Below the pieces are notes generated by a model that was not told the DNA's origin, made no database searches, and saw only the letters and a list, made by a program, of their open reading frames with translations. Position numbers and translations under genes: made by a program. DNA of 64,000 nucleotides from Mycobacterium triplex (GTDB taxonomy: Bacteria; Actinomycetota; Actinomycetes; Mycobacteriales; Mycobacteriaceae). The stretch lies in NCBI RefSeq assembly GCF_000689255.1, contig NZ_HG964446.1, positions 5,116,152-5,180,151 of the forward strand, given 5' to 3'. Positions 60,668 to 64,000 of the stretch are shown piece by piece. Each line of letters opens with the position of its first letter. Within the stretch, counting starts at the first letter, position 1.

Positions 60668-61807
60668 ATGAACACCGAATTCACGCTCACCCAGAAACGT
60701 GCCCTCGCGGTACTCACGCTGATTGCGCTGGCGTTTGGCGCTTACTTCCTGCGCGACTACTTCGTGCTGATCGTGGTCGCCGCGGTCGGTGCGTATATGT
60801 TCACGCCACTGTTCAATTGGTTCAACAAGCGTTTCGGCACCGGCCTCTCGGCGACCTTCACCCTGTTGTCGGCACTGACGATGGTCATCGTGCCGGTCGG
60901 CTTGTTCATCGTCTTGGCCGTCGTCCAGATCTCCCGCATGGTCAGCAGCGTCTCCGGGTGGGTCAAGACCACCGACCCCAGTGAGCTCGGCAACAAGGCG
61001 CTGCACCTCGTCAACGACCTGTTGGGCCGAGTTCCCTTCCTGCACATGACAATCAGCGCCGAGCAGCTGCGCAAGGCGGCGGTCAGTGGAGGACAGCACG
61101 CCGGTCAGTGGCTGCTGCAAGCCCTTCAGGGCGCGGCGGGAGGCGTCTTCGGTGCCATCACCTACGGGATCATCTTTCTCTATGTCTTTCTCGCGTTGCT
61201 GGTGCACCGTGAGAGGCTGCGGACGTTGATCGGGCAGCTCAACCCGCTGGGCGAGGAAGTCACGGATCTGTACCTGAAGAAGACCGCTGCGATGGTGCGC
61301 GGCACCGTGTTTGGCCAGTTCGTCATCGCGCTCTGCCAAGGGGTCGCGGGTGCGGGGTCTATCTACATCGCCGGATTCCACCACGGCTTCTTCATTTTCG
61401 CGATCGTGCTCACCGCGCTGTCCATCATCCCGCTGGGCGGAGGCATCGTGACGATTCCGTTCGGCATCGGAATGATCTTCTACGGCAACATCTTCGGTGG
61501 TGCGTTCGTAATCTTGTGGCATCTGCTGGTGGTCACCAACATCGACAACTTCTTGCGGCCGATCCTGGTGCCGCGCGACGCCCGGCTGAATTCAGCGCTG
61601 ATGCTGCTGGCGGTGTTCGCCGGTATCGCCATGTTCGGCCCGTGGGGCATCGTCATCGGGCCGGTGCTGATGATCCTGATCGTCACGACGATCGACGTCT
61701 ACCTGGCGGTCTACCGGGGCGTCGAGCTGGTGATACCGGACGACGACAGGCCCGCGCGCCGCAACTGGCTGCCGTGGCGGAAGACGGCTAAGTCAGGCGC
61801 TGCGTGA
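60668..61807 (+). CDS. AI-2E family transporter
   Basis: The 379-residue protein has about eight membrane segments and the family's late P-L-G-G-G-I-V-T-I-P and D-N-F-L-R-P-I-L-V. It matches M. tuberculosis Rv1101c by position. ATG 60668 follows GGAGGG. The stop overlaps the convergent hydrolase by 20 bp. Confidence 0.9.
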   Translation: MNTEFTLTQKRALAVLTLIALAFGAYFLRDYFVLIVVAAVGAYMFTPLFNWFNKRFGTGLSATFTLLSALTMVIVPVGLFIVLAVVQISRMVSSVSGWVKTTDPSELGNKALHLVNDLLGRVPFLHMTISAEQLRKAAVSGGQHAGQWLLQALQGAAGGVFGAITYGIIFLYVFLALLVHRERLRTLIGQLNPLGEEVTDLYLKKTAAMVRGTVFGQFVIALCQGVAGAGSIYIAGFHHGFFIFAIVLTALSIIPLGGGIVTIPFGIGMIFYGNIFGGAFVILWHLLVVTNIDNFLRPILVPRDARLNSALMLLAVFAGIAMFGPWGIVIGPVLMILIVTTIDVYLAVYRGVELVIPDDDRPARRNWLPWRKTAKSGAA

Positions 61808-62585
61808 GGAATTCGACGACTCGCTTGCGGGCCTCGTAGGCGGGCTGGCCGTCGACTTCCCGGACCTCGTCGGTGAGCACCGAGTGCGCCGCCTTGCCGA
61901 AGCCGTGTTGGTTGCCCGGGCGCGAATCGATCTCGATCACCTCGAACGCGTCGCCGAGGCGCTGCTTGAGCGCGGTGAAGCGGTCGCGCGGGGACATCCA
62001 GTCCTCGCTGAATCGCAAGCCCATGGCGCACAAGCCGTCGTTGGCGGCACGCTCGGCGATGGTGGCCAGTTCGGATTCGCTGAGCCCGGTGTCCCTGCGA
62101 CGAGTCACGCCGAGCGGCAACGGCACCGACGGCTGGCTGAGCACCGGCGCCAGCACGCTGTCGTCGACCGCGGCGGCCAGCGCGAAACCGCCGGTGAAAC
62201 ATTGACCGATCACGCCGACGCCCTTGGCTCCCGTCGACGCCTTGAGGTCACGGGCCAACGCCCGCAAGAACAACGACACCGGCCGCTGCTTGTTCGTCGC
62301 AAAGGCCGCGAATTCCTTTGCCACACAAGCCCGTGCGGTGACCGCCGTCGTGTAACCGACCGTCTTGGCCTTGCCCGGCGCCCCGAACAGCGACGGGATG
62401 GCGACCGTGAAACCGTTGTCCACCAGGTGATTACCCAGGCCCAGCACACCGGGATGGGCTCCCGGAATCTCGGGAATCACCATGACCCCGGGACCGGTGC
62501 CCTTGCGGTAGACGTCGTGGGTGTAGCCGCCACCGCTGAACGGTGCCGCCACCCATCCGGAGAGGTCGGCTTGGGGTGCTGTCAC
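61788..62585 (-). CDS. dienelactone hydrolase family protein
   Basis: The 265-residue protein has E-I-P-G-A-H-P, nucleophile Cys in G-V-I-G-Q-C-F-T-G-G and a late H-G-F-G. Cys as nucleophile is the dienelactone hydrolase type. GTG 62585 follows AGGAG at 7 nt. Confidence 0.85.
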   Translation of the reverse strand: MTAPQADLSGWVAAPFSGGGYTHDVYRKGTGPGVMVIPEIPGAHPGVLGLGNHLVDNGFTVAIPSLFGAPGKAKTVGYTTAVTARACVAKEFAAFATNKQRPVSLFLRALARDLKASTGAKGVGVIGQCFTGGFALAAAVDDSVLAPVLSQPSVPLPLGVTRRRDTGLSESELATIAERAANDGLCAMGLRFSEDWMSPRDRFTALKQRLGDAFEVIEIDSRPGNQHGFGKAAHSVLTDEVREVDGQPAYEARKRVVEFLTQRLT

Positions 62586-62595
62586 GCGATCGCTC

Positions 62596-63267
62596 CTATC
62601 GGCTGGTCGGCAGCGGCGCCTGTGACTGCGTCGCGGCTGCCAGCGTACGGAACTGATCGGTGGTTCCGGCACCCGTGATCGCGATCTGGGTGGCCCCGCC
62701 CGGGCTGGCCAGCTTGGTGGTCCAGACCGGCTCGGCATCGGCGCCGCGGTCACCGGACCCGCGATAGACGATCCAGCTCGTTCCCGCGACGTCGACCGTT
62801 CCGGTCGGATACGCCGACGGGTGGATCGAGGCGACCAGTTTGTCCTCGTCGGCGTTGGTCTGCGTCAGGCTCAGATACATCCCCGTGGGGCCGATGTACC
62901 CGACCGTCGACGTGGCCGCGCGCAGCCGCTGACCGTCGGACATCCGCCCGTTCTCGATACCGCCACGACTGCCGGAGTTGGGCTGCCAGCCCTCGGGCAA
63001 CTGCGGCAACCGGATCGGAAAGCCCAGCGTCTGCGCATCCGCGCGCAGGGCCGTCGCCGCGTCGTAGGACGGAATCGCGCCCTTGTTCGCCCCGGTCGGC
63101 TCAAACGAACACATCCCGACCATGCCGGCCAGCAGGATGCATCCGACCACCAGCGGCACCAGCGACCAGAACATGTCGCGACCGTCCTGCAGCAACCGCG
63201 GTTTGGCCGGCCTGGCCGCGGGCACCGGTTCACCGGCCTGGTCGGCGCTGGGCTGCTCCTCGGTCAC
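62596..63267 (-). CDS. DUF4245-like membrane-anchored protein
   Basis: The 223-residue protein has a charged N-terminus, a single membrane helix (about residues 35-57, with M-F-W-S-L-V-P-L-V-V-G-C), then a soluble domain with L-P-E-G-W-Q-P-N-S. Position matches M. tuberculosis Rv1100. GTG 63267. It is divergent from glpX. Confidence 0.78.
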   Translation of the reverse strand: MTEEQPSADQAGEPVPAARPAKPRLLQDGRDMFWSLVPLVVGCILLAGMVGMCSFEPTGANKGAIPSYDAATALRADAQTLGFPIRLPQLPEGWQPNSGSRGGIENGRMSDGQRLRAATSTVGYIGPTGMYLSLTQTNADEDKLVASIHPSAYPTGTVDVAGTSWIVYRGSGDRGADAEPVWTTKLASPGGATQIAITGAGTTDQFRTLAAATQSQAPLPTSR

Positions 63268-63346
63268 CCCACGAGTATCCCAGTTTGCCGTCACCAGCCG
63301 CAGCCCAGCTCCAGCGGACCGATCTGCTTCTGGGAGAATCACCAAC

Positions 63347-64000
63347 ATGACAGCATCGGGCGGATCCGGTTCGTCTTCGACCGCGACTGCGGGCTCCGAC
63401 CCGCAGGTACGGGCACGCCGCGAGGCGCCCGACCGCAACCTGGCCTTGGAACTGGTCCGGGTGACCGAGGCCGGCGCGATGGCCGCCGGCCGCTGGGTGG
63501 GCCGCGGCGACAAGGAGGGCGGTGACGGCGCGGCCGTCGACGCGATACGTGAACTGGTCAGCTCGGTCTCCATGCGCGGGGTCGTCGTCATCGGCGAGGG
63601 CGAAAAAGATGAGGCGCCGATGCTCTACAACGGCGAGGAGGTCGGCAACGGCGACGGCCCGGACTGCGACTTCGCCGTCGACCCGGTGGATGGCACCACC
63701 CTGATGAGCAAGGGCATGCCGAATGCCATCTCGGTGCTGGCGGTGGCCGACCGCGGCGCGATGTTCGACCCGTCGGCGGTGTTCTACATGAACAAGATCG
63801 CCGTCGGTCCCGAAGCCGCGCACGTGCTGGACATCACCGCGCCGATCGCCGACAACATCCGCGCCGTCGCCAAGGTCAAGGACCTGTCGGTGCGGGACAT
63901 GACGGTGTGCATCTTGGACCGGCCGCGGCACAGTCAGCTCATCGAGGACGCCCGCGCCACCGGTGCCCGCATCCGGCTGATCACCGACGGCGACGTCGCC
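63347..64000 (+). CDS. glpX: class II fructose-1,6-bisphosphatase, 5' part
   Basis: The frame runs 218 codons from ATG 63347 to the window end. R-N-L-A-L-E-L-V-R-V-T-E-A, G-E-G-E-K-D-E-A-P and D-P-V-D-G-T (metal and substrate residues) are intact. GlpX is the gluconeogenic FBPase of mycobacteria (Rv1099c). Confidence 0.95.
   Translation, partial: MTASGGSGSSSTATAGSDPQVRARREAPDRNLALELVRVTEAGAMAAGRWVGRGDKEGGDGAAVDAIRELVSSVSMRGVVVIGEGEKDEAPMLYNGEEVGNGDGPDCDFAVDPVDGTTLMSKGMPNAISVLAVADRGAMFDPSAVFYMNKIAVGPEAAHVLDITAPIADNIRAVAKVKDLSVRDMTVCILDRPRHSQLIEDARATGARIRLITDGDVA

Overview
The window is high-GC actinobacterial DNA and almost certainly comes from a Mycobacterium, probably a non-tuberculous species. 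The evidence is a PPE protein, a 13E12-type DUF222/HNH protein, a deazaflavin (F420)-type reductase, a mycothiol-dependent isomerase-family protein, a PrpR-type Fe-S regulator of the methylcitrate cycle, and leaderless starts placed 6-8 nt after TANNNT -10 boxes. From about 20.9 kb to the end, the gene order follows, in reverse, what I recall of M. tuberculosis Rv1133c (metE) to Rv1099c (glpX). I could not run a search, so symbols taken from that synteny rest on memory plus the visible motifs.

Region 1 (1-20.2 kb) is an accessory catabolic or secondary-metabolism block not found in that core. It starts with an AveC-like membrane protein, two TetR regulators and two related small membrane proteins (one partial). 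A mycothiol-isomerase-like gene, a deleted hydrolase remnant and an aldehyde dehydrogenase follow. The heart is 6.5-19.2 kb: a tightly overlapping minus-strand operon (periplasmic-binding-fold protein without signal peptide, second AveC-like protein, SDR, P450), a CbbQ/NorQ-type AAA+ ATPase with a NorD/CbbO-type VWA partner, a plus-strand set (SDR, two different acyl-CoA dehydrogenases, nitroreductase-fold protein), and a single-chain protein with two TetR domains (Mce3R-like architecture) followed by another SDR. At least six copies of one operator-like sequence (core near CAAATATCTGTT) lie in the intergenic regions. In four of them it fills the exact 17-nt spacer between a TTGAMM -35 and a TANNNT -10. 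This looks like one regulon under the double-TetR protein and is the best candidate for an undescribed system.

Region 2 (20.2-33.4 kb): a cobalamin riboswitch before metE, a DUF3556-like membrane protein, a complete methylcitrate operon (prpD-prpB-prpC) divergent from prpR with a tandem operator between them, a flavin monoamine oxidase, and a membrane GGDEF protein.

Region 3 (33.4-49.6 kb): DoxX, a WS/DGAT-like protein, ephC, bpoB-like hydrolase, gnd and zwf (pentose phosphate pathway), a class III cyclase, an SDR/CMD/YiiX-like operon, several VOC proteins, a cysteine peptidase of the NlpC/P60 type with a proline-rich tail, ychF and a DUF6542-like protein.

Region 4 (49.6-64 kb): a 1605-residue PPE protein whose last 1300 residues are a T-V-D-G-G-rich short repeat predicted to form a beta-solenoid; then ispH, a lipid-droplet-associated-type protein, xseA-xseB, a 3-beta-HSD with a KstR-like operator on its leaderless promoter, the 13E12 protein, an AI-2E-family transporter, a dienelactone hydrolase, a DUF4245-like lipoprotein or membrane protein, and the 5' part of glpX.
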